Assembly (NCBI GenBank): GCA_000181795.3
Contig: CM012953.1
Span: 9,660,893-9,724,892, forward strand
Direction of reading: 5' to 3'
DNA: 64,000 bases
From: Trichinella spiralis
Taxonomy: Eukaryota; Nematoda; Enoplea; Trichinellida; Trichinellidae
The translations under genes were made by a program, and so were the position numbers. Position 1 is the stretch's first letter; each line of letters begins with the position of its first letter. Below the pieces are notes generated by a model. That model was not told the DNA's origin. It searched no databases and saw only the letters and a program-made list of their open reading frames with translations. Positions 22,401 to 37,400 of this stretch are shown here, one piece after another.

Positions 22401-25400
22401 ATTATACGTGTCAATTTATTAATGATGTGATTTATTGATTTGAATTTTACAAAGCATTGTTTTTTGCATATTTGCGATGCAAAAATTTACAATAAATTCA
22501 CATGTGAAATAGTATGTGAAAGATTGATTGCATGGTGTTTCTTTCCTGTTTGATCAGCAGGTAAAATTTATTGCATATTTTTGTGATGTTGTAATTGTAA
22601 TAATGAATCTCAGCAATTGTTCAGTACAATCGGCAATCTGTTCGACTGGTTTAAAATTGTTGAAATTGATAAACAGAGCCTTCACAGAAATGGAGTGGAA
22701 GCAATCATGTTTGGCATTCAACGTTGTTGAAATGTCAATTCAATTAAGGTAAACAGCTCAATTACTGTAACTGTACTTAAGATTTAAGCGTTTTTACATG
22801 GCGCAGTTTTCTTTTGAACTTTTATTTGAACATGAGAGGAAAATTCTAAAAAGTCTCTCTTTCTCTCTCTCACACACACTATATATGTATATATCTGATT
22901 AGTGAAAAATATAAATTTTTCAATTTGAAAACAATTAATTTTGCGGTTATTTTGGTTTTTCTTATTTTCTAAATATAAATTTGATAATGATGTTTAATTT
23001 CAATTTTTAATTTTTCATTTGATCATTTACTATTATTTTCATTGTTTTTAATTTTTTCAATTAATAAGCATTGATTAGCAAGGAAAAAGTTGCCAAGAGG
23101 GTGTGGGAGGGGGGAGAGAAATTAACTCAGTTCTCATCAAACGCACGTTGTCTAGTAGTAAAGTAGAAAATACTTGGCTGAAAAGCAATTTTTCAAGCTA
23201 TCCGGAATTCAACGGCCTTAACCTTGCTTTGTTGACCTTTCTAGTCGCGAGTTGAATGCAATCTTTAGTGGACCCAAAGCTGGTGAGTATTCCATTAAGC
23301 AACCTTGTAAAAGCGCTTTTCCTCTTTTGCGAATTTTCCAATGCAAATCAGCCCAATGACACAACAAAATTGTCCACATAAATGAACATTTCCCTCTGAC
23401 AAAATATGCAAATTAAATGTCACGTATAATTGCTACGATTTATCTTTTGTGGCAAATTTTGGATAATTTCTCAGCACCAAGAACAACCACAATCACAGCA
23501 CAACAACAACAGCAACAACAACATCTGTGCTGTTTGAAATAATAGAATGAGAGGATGTCAAGTTGATGAATTGACTTGATTCTATTTTAACATCAGTAGC
23601 TGTTTTCGCCCCTATTGAAATTCTTGATTAATCACTTAGTCAACAAGGTAGTTTAGTTCAACATGCGGTAGATGTTGATGCATGGACAACATGCCTTTTG
23701 CACAATGGTTTTCACGTGATGCTGGTTCGAAGCAACAATGAAAAATTGAACGATTAACAGCAAGAAATAAGCCCGGTTCTGGGGAGGTCAGCTTTGAAAT
23801 CACACCGTTGTAATGCAGTGTAAAGAACATCTTTTGGCGAATGTCCACTTTCAATTCTTTGACCCTTCTCAACCCAGCGCATTAGGGATTAGCATCACTG
23901 TTTATGCGATTTAATACTGTTGTCAATTTGTCGTGATTTTTCTTGTCCTACTGTTTATTTATTTATTTATTTATTTGTTCAATTTGATGTATATTAATTG
24001 CTTTGATAAATGTGGGAAAGTAGAATTTTGTATTTTACACTGGTCGCATTGAACAAAACAAACCACTGACATCAATGTGAAAATTGATGCGAAATAAGAA
24101 GTATATGCTGTTGGTTAACCAGAATTTCAAAAATGGAAAAGAACACTTCAAATAACACTACTGCATGTCTATATTTCTAACAATGCTCTTCTAACCTTGA
24201 AACAGATCGGTTATAAATATACTGGATGAACGAGAAGAAATTTCATATATTTTTTTAAAAAATTCAAATATTCAGCAAGCACTCTAATGTAATATATTGA
24301 TCACAGTTGTTTGACAAAAGCAAATAGCAAATGTTTGCACTTTATGTTAGTGAAATTAGTATTATTCCTTCACTTGTCTCTTTGTTGTTTAATTTATGGT
24401 CAGTAAGATGTTTCAACTGGTTTTGACATGGAGAAGCTTATAAGCATTTTCTAACTAAATTAAATATTTTTCATCGCATACGAGAAGCAGCTTTTTTAAG
24501 CATAATGTTATTGTACAAAAAACAGCAGTCCTAGAATTATTACTTTAAAAAGCTGAGCATGTATCTGTCTTTATTGTACTTTTTAACTTTTTCATGCTAT
24601 GAAAAACTAATTGCATGTGTAAAAAATGAAATTTGTTCAAGTGATTTTATTCATGTTTTGTTCATCATTATAAATATACTTGCCATACTTCACGGAAAAG
24701 TGGCGGTGTATATTTTTTGATTTCAATGACAGTCTTCTTTTTTGATCATGTAGAGCGACAACTGAATTGTAAAGATGTTCCTTTAAAATATGCACAACCG
24801 GAACTGCATTTAGTAAATTTGCATTTGTTGGAATGTATCATTAGCAAAATGTATTGCGCATGCTTTACATTAATTTTTAAATTTCTTATTATTTTATTTT
24901 GCTTCAAATTGGTTGCAGTGAGATGTTTGTACTTTATGTATTGCTTCGTTACGTATGCAGTGCAGCTGCGCAGATGTATTTCCCTTATATGAAATGAGCT
25001 AAATGTGCATTTTATGTTTGCTTTACCTCATTCACATCAAGTATGAAATATGTTGTTAAATAATATTTCTTTCATTAACTGAATATTTACAATCTATTAA
25101 TCTTTGAACATTATGATAAAAATAACTTAATTCGTAATAAACGTTTTTACTGTACAGTGTTGAAAAATGTTTATTATATTATTTTTATTAAAGGAATATT
25201 TCATATTATATTATGCATTCAATTTTTGTTTTTGATTATTATTTGTTTAAGTATTCATTTATATTACATTACATGCAAATGTTTAAACTACAGCTAGTTA
25301 GACTACAATAATAGCTACTTTTCTTTCTTCTCATGGAACAACATATTTACAAGCAACAAAATATCTTCATATAATTTGATAATTTTGAAATTACTAAAAT

Positions 25401-28400
25401 GTACAAAGCAGTTTACCAAAACTACTTTGAATTTATGGTATTTTTACATGGAAAACTTATGAAAAATTGTTTTTATTGTTGTAGGAAATGGCCAAAATTT
25501 GGTTCGTGTTCGACGTCAAACAGTTCCAGCTGGAGGAAGCATTTTGACAGTTGAATGGGAAGGGATTCACTCAGGCGTTCCAGACGATAGCGCCATTAGC
25601 GGCTTTACGATTGAATATCGTCCAGAAAATGACGACAATTGGATTCAGCACGATGGTGTCATACCCTACCAAGGTCCACATTATCAATACCGTGTTCGAA
25701 TTAAAGATCTACCGAGCGGTATTGTTTATTTTGTGAGAATCAAAGTCCTCGCTCGAAATGGTGAAGTGCTTGTACAAACGCCTGAAATCAAAGCTCAATC
25801 TGAAACAGTCAAGATAGTCTGCAACGGTAAAATGTTAATAATTTTTTTTCAATATTTCATTATTTCATTTCCCTTACTTTACTGTGCATTCGATTGCACT
25901 TTTACAAATCAGCTGTTGCTTTCAATCTAGTCAGCTGTTTGCGTTAGTGTTTGCTTATTGTATGACGACAGCTTATTGCTGAACTCTGTTTAGGTTGCTT
26001 GTCAAAACACATGCAAGCAGAAGTCAAATTTTAGCTTTTTCTTTACTGAAATCCTGTTTCTTCTAGTTTGTTCTTCTTTAAGCAAATCAAGTTTGTTAGA
26101 CGGGATCTTTTCTTGATAACTTTTCATGAGAATGAATCAATTGCGTGTAGAATTTGCAGGAAAAAAGTTGAAATTGTAACATCAGTAATCGATTCTGAAA
26201 CAAAATTTTTTTACATATCTAATTCATTCAAGCGGAGCTTTTGCTTTTAAATTTATTTTCTTTCAATTCTTGTCAATGTCAATTTCAACATTACTGATTT
26301 TCATACGCGATTCATCAGATGACTATTATGCTCTTTTGTTTGATCCCAAATGCAATAGATTGTCCAGTCATTTTGCACACTTCTTCAATGCAGTCACACA
26401 CACTTGAAAGCTTTCGTTCGTGTCAGCCATCGGCAGGGCTAGTTTTCACTAGCCACACACCTTCCCCTCATTTTCACATGGAAGAAAGACAGATTTTTAA
26501 ATTGAATTTAATCAATTTTGAGGCTGAGTTTCCAGCGTTACACAGCATTATACTGTTCTCATTTCTGTCATTAAGAAACGGATCAAAATTTCACTTCAAT
26601 TTTAAAAATAATTCATAACTAACTACACGCAGGATACATACTGTAAATGAAAGAATACTGTAATTAATGGATACATGCAAAAAAATGCATGCAATGTTTT
26701 TTTTATTTTTACATTTATAAATATGTACAGATTAAGCTGAAGCTTTCGTTTAAACTAATATTGCTAGTTAAAATTTTCACAGAATGGAGAGTTGTTTCTT
26801 GAAAAATTATTTTATACAACTTAATCTTTTTTGAGATGCTATTTGTTTTTGTTTTTTTTGAAATAGTATATTAAACGGTTGAAATAAGTCAGTGTTTCAT
26901 ATGCATAAGTGTTTAATTATATAGTTTAGAAAATAATATTTGCAAAAGTAATATTTGTAATAGAATATAAATTATAGAAAGTGCCATTCTGCAGGGTTAA
27001 GATAAATTTATGAGCATTTGAATTTTTATCATTTTCCACTGAAATGTAAACCTCAAATGAATGTGTGTGGTCGTTTTGAGTTGTTCTTGAAAATAGCTGC
27101 GATGTTAGGAACTTTTTCCAAGCATGTATAAATTTGAAAACTGATGGCAGTTGTTGATATGATTATTTTTGAAATATTGTTTATCAATTTTGCAACGAAT
27201 AAATATAAAATTAGCAAAGGGGAATTGAAGAAATTATAATGTTCAACCGTTAGGGGAATAAATGTTCAAAGTGCAGTGGAGTTAATATTAGAATGTGCAA
27301 TTGCAGTAGTTGATTTGACTGACAAGAACAGTGGTGTTGGGTAATGATGATAAGGTTTTACAACGGCTTCGGCCGTTCTGTTTGGGGCGGTTTTGCTTTA
27401 CGATTGCATTGACCTGAACGTGACAAATGACTGACTGTTCGGCTTGTGTTTGTTGGGATAGTTTATGAGGCCGAACGGTTGGAAAATTGGAAATTTGTTC
27501 ATGGAAGATTGTTTGTTTTAGATGATATCACTGCCCCAAGGAATATCCGAATCTTGTCCAGTGGCAAGCATTCGTTGACGTTCGTTTGGGATCCGCCAGA
27601 ATGTGGAAATGTTGCCAAATATGAATATCTGCTGAAAGGCGTGGACGAGTGGGCATTGTTCGACGTCCATCAAGATGCGGTGACTGATTCAGAGACGACG
27701 ATACGAAACTTACTGCCCGGAACGACGTATTCGATTAAAGTGCGGGCGGTGGATTTGACAAATCGTCTCGGGCCGTGGTCTGAACATTCCATACACGCCG
27801 CCACAGAAGGACGAGGTATGCATGCTGAATGCCTTTGCCGTTTGGAATTTGATGCAATTTTCCGAGGTGTCGTAAAAGCGGTCCATTGACGCCGTTTCAG
27901 TTTTAGTTTAGTGCACTTGTTGTCCAGGTTTACGAGCACGTTCTCGAAATAAAAGTTTCTGCATAAAGCGGCCAGCCATGGACTGGCCTGTAGGCGGCCG
28001 TTTTGATTGCCAAACGAATAGGCTTCACTTTTCACTCTTTTGTACAGACCGTTTTTAGGCTAGTTGGCCACGTTCCACCAGGGGGTCCCCTAGACTTTTC
28101 ACCGAACCAATAAGCTTGAAAGTGTTAATCTTTTTTTTCTTCTTCTACCTCTTTCATCTTATTATTATTATTTTTTTAATTTTTCATTGAACACATTAAC
28201 CTACGGTTTCAGAAGAGCAATTCAAAATATTTAAACATTAAAGCGCCTACACGCACACACACACACACACACATATATATATACATCTAGAGAGAGAGAG
28301 GGGTAGGAGGAACGAGAAATTTTTGATCCTCTTTTTTCTTTCTGCTTTTTATTTTTGGATCTGTCTTTTTCTCAAAGCAGTTAGAGCAATCTCAGATGAC

Positions 28401-31400
28401 GCTTCTTAGTTGGCATTGAGTGAAAACGTTCGGCCGTTTTAAAGCACTATGCAAATTGCAAACGTTTACTGCCCATTAGCTGTTCTCGTGTTACGGTTCT
28501 TCCCCAGCACGCTGTTATTGTTGTTTATAGCACCGGCTGTATCCAGTGAAATCCATGTTATATACAAATCAGACAAGGATATTCGCATCGAATGGAAACC
28601 CTATTCAGAATATCGAATTCAACATTATGAGGTGAGTGTTTATTTGATTTTGATTTATTCTGTTCACTCGTGATGTTGTTGTGGTTTTTATGATTTTTCA
28701 CATTAAAATAAAGATAACAAACAAGTAATTATAAATTGAAAATGTTCATTTCAAATTTTATTTTCTCCATTATCTGCATAAACCGAAGCGTCTGTTTGCT
28801 TTGAAGGGCGCTTTGTCACTTTTTTTAAACACATAAATGTCATTGTACTGATTTTCAATTTTCATTCAGTAATAAATAAGATGGTTGTTGTTCAAAAGTT
28901 TGGGTGAAAAATAAATTTTAAAAATTCTTTTCATTCAAACTCGATCATTCTTTCATTCATCGAAAAATCATCCATTATTATTATTATTTTATTACACTCA
29001 AGATAGTGTAATAAAGTTGATTTTTTGAAAAAGGAATTTTTCACTTTTTTTCTTCCAACTTACAATAATGCAGCTATTGTGAATGAGAAAGTATTAGAAA
29101 TTTTTCTTCTTCTTTCTCTCATAAAATTAAAACTTGAAAAAATTGAATTGTCATCTTTCAGCTTATCAAAGTTTAAAGTGCCAATTTTATTTATTTATTT
29201 ACCTTTTTTTAAATAAAAAAATATTCTAATCATTGACAACAGGGAATAACTTTTTTGCACTGGTGTTGACTCTTGACATACAAATTATTATTATACTTTT
29301 TTCTTTTTATTCCATGCTATTGATGAAATATTACTTTTAGTCAGTGTTGAAAAAGAAATAGAAATTTATATAGAATCTTTTTGGAATTGAGTTTGATGCA
29401 AATTAATACATGAACGTGTGTGTGAAGAATTTGATAAATCTTTACAACTTGAATATTCAAATTGCAACGATATGAATTTTTGAAACAAAGTGCATATTTT
29501 AGTAAAAATTTAAATATTTTTTCTTATACTAAAATGAGCATTTTCAAACAATGTTCGACAATATTGTGTTGCATCACATATTATTGAATAATAGTAAACT
29601 TTAAATTCAGAAGTTCAATTTTACACAATTTTATTCACTCAGTTTAGTTTATAATGTTTGCTTATAATGAATAAATTAATAAATGAAAAATTGATTTCGG
29701 TGATAATCACTTTATTAATTGTATTAGAAGAATAAAATAGAAAAAAGAGAGAAGGAGGGTAAGAGAAAATTTTACATTTCAATAATGTTTACTCAGAGAA
29801 AAATTGCACACAACAAGAACAGCAACGTTTCGAGAGAAGAGCATTATGCGATGCGCCATTGGCAATGTGAAAGTTGCTTTGAAAATTTTCATAAAGAAAA
29901 GTGTGTTTGTTTCTCTTCACTTTTGTTAAATGCCTGTTAAATGGCCCATTTTTGTTATACACAATGCTTCACAGGTTCCTCTGGCCAGAAAACAAAGCTT
30001 CACCTGATTGAAAATCGACTGCCTTGGTGGCAGTTGTTGGAACTATTTCAAAAATTGCAGCTGCTTTGACAGCTTCTTTGATTTTAAATTTAACGACCAG
30101 TTTCAGTTTCTTTTCAAAAATGAACCAACTTCTGAGAAACATTGTGAAACGTGTTCCTTAAATTTTCACAAAAATAGATTATGTTTAATTTATTTTTTTA
30201 AAATATATTTATTTATTTCAGTCAAATGTTTTGAAATTCTGCATTATAATTTCACATTATTATTTGTGATAAAATTATTTTATAATGATAATTTTGTCGT
30301 GCAATAATGAAGTTTCGTTGTTAATAATGAAATTATCCAAAGTTAATATTATACTAGTTTCATTAAGACACACACCACTCGTATAATGATTAGCAACTAT
30401 CTGTTTCTGGTAATTTATAATTTTTTGTTATTTACTGTGGATGAATTCATAATATTATTGCTTTTTTTCGTCGAACCATTTTATTATGATGATTATTTGA
30501 ATGAAAAAAAAACCGTATAAATTAATTTTATTTCTCAAATCAAATTTGCATGTACAAAGTGAAACAATCATAGGTATTGATATCAGAACGGACCGGTGAC
30601 CACGAAGCTGTGCATGTATTTCGTGACCAAATCGCGTCCAACGAAACGACATATTTGTTCAGCGATTTGAAGCCATTCACTGAATATAATATTGGTGTGA
30701 TCGCTTTTGCTCAGCATGAGCCCAGACTTGTCTATAGACTGCAGATTCGTACGTCGAAAAATGAAGCCAAACTTTGGCCAATTCTACCTTCAGTGCACAG
30801 CAAAACCCTTGGAAAATTTAGCGTCCAATGGTCTCAACCTACTGAATTTCAAGATCGAACGCTCAAAGGTTTCTTTGTGGAATACCGTCTGCGCAATGAA
30901 AGCACGTAAGTTGAAATTTCTGTTAGCAGTTTTGGAATTTTCAAATTATTATTTATTCCCTTTCATTTGCAGTTGGAAACCATACGGCGACTTCATTCCT
31001 TATTTGCCAGGCCAAAAAGATTACAACACTGAAATAACTGGCTTTTCAGAGAAGATCATTTATGCTATACGTGTATATTTAGTCGACGATTCTGGAGAAG
31101 TTGTGGCAGTTACTGACGAATTTAACGTTGGCAGTGAAAGCGCTACATCATGCAACGGTATCATAATTGTCAAAAAGTTTTTTTTTTCTCTATTCACCTC
31201 TTTAAAGCACTATTTGATGTTTCAGGTGCTGCCGGAGTGCCTTTGGATTTGAGAACTTATATTGTAACACAAAACAGTATAACTTTCACTTGGAGCCGAC
31301 CGACCTGCGATGAAAACTTTGGTCCAATTGAAGGATTTGAATACAAAGTAAGTGAATGCATGACAAACAAGTCATTTCATATTTTTATATTCTTCCGGAC

Positions 31401-34400
31401 ATGGACAGATTTTAAAATTTCAAAATTTACAATCATCAACAACCCTGTTTAGTTTTGGAACAGAAAAAGTCGAAATGGTGAACCGAAATTTCCATCATTT
31501 GTTAAAAAAGACAAGGTGTCAATTGATCGTCTGCAGCCGGCTGAAAGTTACGCTTTCAAAGTTCGCTCCAAGAGTCGTTCAGGCCATAGTCCCTGGTCAG
31601 AAGTTATTAATGCTCAGACGAAACCTGCCGCGGAGCGAGGTAGCATTGAATAAAAAAAATTTTTTTTTCATTTATATGTGTAATCACTTTTTATTTATTG
31701 TCAATGGTTTATTTTATTTTTTAGAAATGGGCAATATTTTTAATCTCAGAATAATTCTTGCCCCTCCACGATCGTTTTTAGCTTGGACTCCACTGCCAGA
31801 GCACAGGGATCAAGTTCGCCGTTTCAAGTAATTTACATAATTTAAAAATTTCACATTATTATGTGCTTTGATTTTACTTTCATTTCCACTCTTGCACAGA
31901 CTGTCTTACAAGCTGAGTACAAGTGATCAGTGGCAAAAATTTGAAGATTTTCCTGAAGAATTCGAATGTCCACCCGGCATTGCCGACGAGCTCAATTATT
32001 GCTATGATTTGTCTTCTTTGCAGTTTGGCGTCCAATATACGGCAGATGTGAGTTTGAGAAAATTTTCTTTTATATGTATTATTTTTCTTTATTTGAAAAT
32101 TTTCCAGATTGCATATCAACTGAAAAATGGTGAATGGTCCAAAAAAGGAAATCCATTATTTTTCATCCTAGTCGAAGCGGGTAAGTGTTTATTTATTTAT
32201 TTATTTATTTGCTTTTTTGTTTGATTTGGAAAACAGTGAACAGCGTAGCAAGTTGCTTTTAACAAATCATACGCTGCTAACTTTTGCCACAAAACTAACT
32301 TTCAAAATTAAGCTGAACGCTAACCTCTAACATGCATAACCGCTTAACTGCTGACTGACTGATTGCTGCTAAATTTAAACTATGGCTGTGAAGGCGGGAA
32401 TACAACTTTTTACGCTAAAAAACTTACCGAATTACCTCATCTGCTTCTAACGTGGAAACACTGCGCCACTAACAATGTAGCAAGTGTAGAAGATGAAATT
32501 AAAAAACAAAAAATACATTTATGCGTCGTCACAGGAGTACCAAAGATTCCTGAAGCTCCTGCTCGACTGACTGTTCGGTTTATTACTGAAAATACAGCTG
32601 AAATTTCATGGCTTCCTCCATTATCTGATGTAAAAATCGATGAATATGAGGTAACAACTGATTCTACAGTGAAAGGCAGTCTTCTGTTTGTATAGCCTAG
32701 ACTTTTTTGTGCATAAAAATGCAAAAACTACTTTTTTTTGCTAATTGCTTTTATTATTTAAAAATTTATTACTATTATGCATTTTATTTTCTGAATTTCC
32801 GCTTTATGTTTATTATACTGTCTCCTATGATCTTAATCTGTTCTGTTTTATTTCTGTATTCCCTCTTTTAATCATTTACATATTTATTTGTTTACTTCTG
32901 TTTTTCTTTTCTTTTATTTATTTTTAAGTTGTGCTTGCTTGTTGTCTTCTTTTCAATTTGTATTTAGTTTAGCAATTATAATTATAGATCAGCTTAACAG
33001 TAATAAGTTCTTCTCATGCTGGCGTTTCCCCTGGAAATACATTCTCACTACGAACTCCTGGAACAACGTATAGTCAGACGGTTGACAAATTTCATCCGGA
33101 CACCGTTTACAATGTCTCTGTCACTGCTAACAGTCGAGGAAATCATGGTCGTGCCGTATGGGAAATAGTTGGAAGAAGTACAAAAATATTTTTATTCATT
33201 TTCAGTCTACCGTAACACATCTTTGATTCAATCAACAACACAACTTTGAACAGGCAATCTAAAAGTTGAGTCCAAAGGGATTGTTCTGTTTTTTTCAAAT
33301 TTTAATTCTGACCGTGCTAATGAATATGGGCACAATATTATTTGCGGTTACCTGTTTGCATCCGTGAAAAATACTTTCTGTTTCATAGTATGCACATAGT
33401 CAGCAATGCCCATGATCCATATTTGAAATGGGAAAACAATTTGTTTAGTAATTTAAAATGTGGAAATTCAATTTGCTCAACTCGCAGTCAGCTGTGATAT
33501 AATAACATTTGTATTCGTCTCAGCAACATCAAAATTTGCATTGAAAGATCCATTTTGAATCAGCATCATTTACCATTTTTGTGATTTTTTTGCATTTTAT
33601 CTCTGTTTTTATTTCTTCAGCTCCACCAACATTTGAAGTAAAAGAGCCCAAGGTGAGGCAAAAAGGTGACACTTTCATAGTATTATGGGAAGTAGCTGGT
33701 CGTGAACAGAATTTATGCTGCTATCAGGTATATGATTTAATGATAAACAAGCATCCATAGTAGCACATAGTTGTATGTTTCGGAACATTATTTGCAGATC
33801 GACGCTCGACAAGAGCATGAACATGAATGGCATACCGTATCTGGTCCAGTCAACCATCAAGCAGGTCAGCGTATGTACAGTCAGGAATTGTCTGGATTGC
33901 GTAGCACTGCACGTTATCATATTCGAGTTCGTGCCATAAGCTTTGATAATTACGCAACCGTTGCTACAAGCCCTGCTGTAGCAGTGGCTACACAATGTCA
34001 GGCACCTAGTGCTCCACCGGAAGATGTGCGTGTGAAGGCGGTTGATCAGAATACTATGCTTTTGAGTTGGAATGTATGTTAGCGATAGTATTTATTTATT
34101 TTAAATTTTTTTAAAAATTATTTTAACATTTAATTTGATGTTCTTTTTTACAGCATCCTGATAGGTCTACATGGGGTTGTCCAGATATTTATTACATAGT
34201 TGAAGGGGTAGTCGATAGACAACCTCCTCAACAGTATCAAGTTCGAGCTGATCCAAGAGGTTTCCGTGTGGAACACCGCGTACAGTCTCAGGGTGGCAAG
34301 GAATGGAGATTCAGAATTCAGACGGCAAATTCCTATGGTGTTTCACCTTGGACTGATTATTACACTGTGCAGTGTGAAACTGAATGTGAGTAATAATAGT

Positions 34401-37400
34401 GTTTGTTAATTGTGTGCTGAAAGCATAGGAAATGACTTTTTTGTAGCTCTGAGCTCTATGCCACAAGTGCGAATTCAAGGTGATCGAAACCAAATAACCT
34501 GGTACTCTCAAGGTGCTGGTTCTGGAAAAGTATACGGCTATGTGGTAGAATGTAGTTCTGGTGAAAGAGGATGGAAGCAAGAAGGGTAAAAAGATTTGTT
34601 TAATGTATAGATTTTTAAATCACGTATTTAATATTGTGTCGGTGCAGAGCCATTGTTCCATTTCGTGGTGACAACATGCTATACAGAGTGGAAGTTCCGC
34701 TAAATCGCTGTACTTTGATCCGTGTCAGCGTAATTGATAAAAATCAAAAAGTCATATATTCGTCACCTGAAGTATCTGCGGAAACGCATTGTTTGCGTAT
34801 GTTTTTCAACTTTTTATTAACCGTCTGCTTTTATTCATATGCTACTGATTTATTTCTAACTATAGGAGACAATTTTCTTTATTACACGTAAAACCGCATG
34901 CTAGCATAAATAATTGTTTGTTACTATTTTATAGCTCCAAAGGAAGCGCCTTCTGAAATTGTTCTTACTGCTCCAGATCCTAAACATGTTCGGATCTCTT
35001 GGCAAGTGAGTTCAAGTTGTTTTATTTTCACAACTGCATTTAAGATCAAGTTTTCTTGAAAAAATATCAGTGAATTCCATAATTTCCTGCAACTGAAGTT
35101 TTAATTTTCACAAAAACGATTGCTCCATACATGCCTCTTTTGAAATTAAACATTCATATTACTGTTTATAAATTATCATTAGAAACGGGCATGTTTGCAT
35201 ATAGGCTCCGAATAGGGCAACATGGCAATGCGGTGAAGTCGAATATGAGATCCAAGTCTTAGAACCAGCGCATATCAGACCTATTCGATTGAATAGTCGG
35301 GCAAATACTCACGTGTTGGATTCTGAACCGAATCAAAGATGGGTAGTACAGATGCGAACTGTCAGCAGAGGTGGAAGCAGCGCATGGTCGTCGAGCTCTC
35401 ACGTTAGAACACCTGTTGCCAATGAACTCATAACAACACCGATAGTTTTTGATCAGCAAAACATTCCAACTTTAACTTGGTACAGTGTTGATGGTGTGCA
35501 AGAGTTGGTTGCTTTTTACCGGGTAGAACTTCAGCGTGACGGTGATCAGAGGTGGACACCAATAAGCCATGGCGATGTGAGCATTCTCATAGTTGTAATT
35601 TTACTGGTCAGTGCCTAAAGTGAATTTTTTGCCTGTAGGTGAAATATGCGGGTTCGCAGCGACCTTACAGTGTACAGCTAACTGACTTGCGATCCAATGA
35701 AAAAGCTCAAGTTCGCGTGTTAGTCATTGATCATAACAACGACATTCAGTACACTAGCCCAGCTATTCGAGTTCAAAAGAACGATGATTGTAAACCACCG
35801 CGCAGCTACCCTGGTGACATCAACGTTGAACCAATCGGATCTTTTAAAATTCGAGTTTCTTGGAAAGTGAGTTGTTTTGTTCTATCAAAGCGGTTGAATG
35901 AAAACGTTTTTTTCTTTAAGCCGTTAACCAGAGCTGAATGGAACTGTGAGAAGCAGGGTTGGTATATTTTAAAGTACAGCAATTCTGCTGAGCAAGGATT
36001 TCGCAACTACAGTGCCCACAACAGCTTTGCGGAGCTTGAATCATCAGCCCATACATCTTGGGAATTTCAGCTCCAAGCTGCCAACGAAGCTGGCAAGTCA
36101 CCATGGTCATCTGTTGTGACTGGAAAAACGCAGTCTTCAAGTAATTCGATTGAATTGATATTGTCTGCGTTTAGTAGTTGTTTGTAACTGCAAGCATTTC
36201 AGTGTATTCTTGAATAATAACAGTTTTAACTGTTTTATAAAATGAAATATGCCCACCACAGTTGAATTGACTGAGTAGAAATTTTAAATGTAATACACTT
36301 TTTCTACTATGATCAATACAAAAATATGTAGATTTTTGTAAGTACATTAATTTATGAAAATGAAATTTTGTTTATTTTCAGTACCAGGCCCAGTTTTGAA
36401 CGTGCGTTCAAGCAGCGTTGGAGCGAACTCAGTACAATTAACTTGGATGCCTCCTGCACAGCCGAACGGTGTTATCAGTGGTTACAAAATAAGTTATCAA
36501 CTTCTTTCCAAGTACATATTACTCAGTGCTCATGCTAGAAGATAGTGTATCTTTGTATATTTTTGACATTCGGCAGGGGTCAATGTGAAGACTCACCTGG
36601 AAGGGTTGTAACTTTATCATCGAAAGAACCTCGAATCACGCTGCAAGGTTTGCATCCGAATTCTCGTTACAAAGCAACAGTCACTGCTGAAACTACCGTT
36701 CCTGGTGAAGCGACATCGTATGAATTTGTCACCGATGAATCAAGTACGCTTTTTTTTATTAAGTAAAACAATTAATGAATAAATAAACGCCTTTTAATTT
36801 GTGCATTTCAGTCCCATCAGGTGCACCGAGAGCATTTCAAGCTACTGACATTCGTTCTGACCGTGTACATCTTAGCTGGCAAGCGCCGGCGTGTCTTATG
36901 ACTAACGGTGACATCACTAGTTTTGAATATGAACTCACCGGTGCTGATAACTGGGCAGCTGGTCAATATCATCGTCAGAAGACCAATTCTAATTCCGCTG
37001 AAGTGACTGGACTTACTGGCATGACAAAGTACAAGGGTCGCGTTCGAGCTTTTACAAACAAAGGCGCTGGGCCATGGTCTGAATATGTCATTATTACTAC
37101 GCGCTCTGCAGGTCATTATTGCTTTTGATATTGTTTGTTTCTTTTTTTAACTTTAAATTTTAGATTCACCAGGTGCTGTACCGATGGTGCGCATTGTGGA
37201 TGCTCAGTCTGATAGTGTAATGGTAATGTGGTTGGCTCCTTATCCTCCTTTAGGGCGAATCAACCGCTACAGGGTATGTGAATGTTGCATGTTGTACAAG
37301 TGTGTCATGCTGTTGGCATGCGTCGAATAAAATTTCTGTTTAGGTTCAATGCGCACCCAGCGGTTCCGGACGATGGAAAATTGAAGAATTTCCTTTAGAA

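Larger units (their letters stand above)
25485..35420 (+). other. let-805: let-805 FN3 domains D1-D11
   Basis: Exons: 25485-25826, 27522-27815, 28531-28631, 30574-30905, 30973-31157, 31226-31347, 31453-31639, 31725-31827, 31900-32047, 32108-32180, 32394-32650, 32988-33177, 33621-33727, 33798-34073, 34154-34385, 34447-34585, 34648-34796, 34935-35005 and the first part of 35205-35576. Domain types by signature, in order: A, D, F-like, A, D, E, F, A, B, A, B. So the six-type order is incomplete here. D1 has NWIQHDGVIP; D2 has YEYLLKGVDEW; D9 and D11 have STWGC and ATWQC. Exon 32394-32650 is uncertain: an acceptor at 32534/32535 keeps the same phase and would drop 47 residues. Confidence 0.8.

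Noticed and set aside
23723-23735. GGTTCGAAGC as a tRNA B-box
   Set aside because: No matching A-box or cloverleaf arms around it; a similar string near 59045 also fails.
27820-28080. GC-richer block with a hairpin after let-805 exon 3 as an additional exon
   Set aside because: No acceptor/donor pair gives a phase-1 to phase-1 exon. The long minus frame is the complement of exon 3 and this block.
31475-32224. Several longer frames that extend past let-805 exons
   Set aside because: They are exon sequence read through into introns or in the wrong frame. The splice-traced model explains the coding part.
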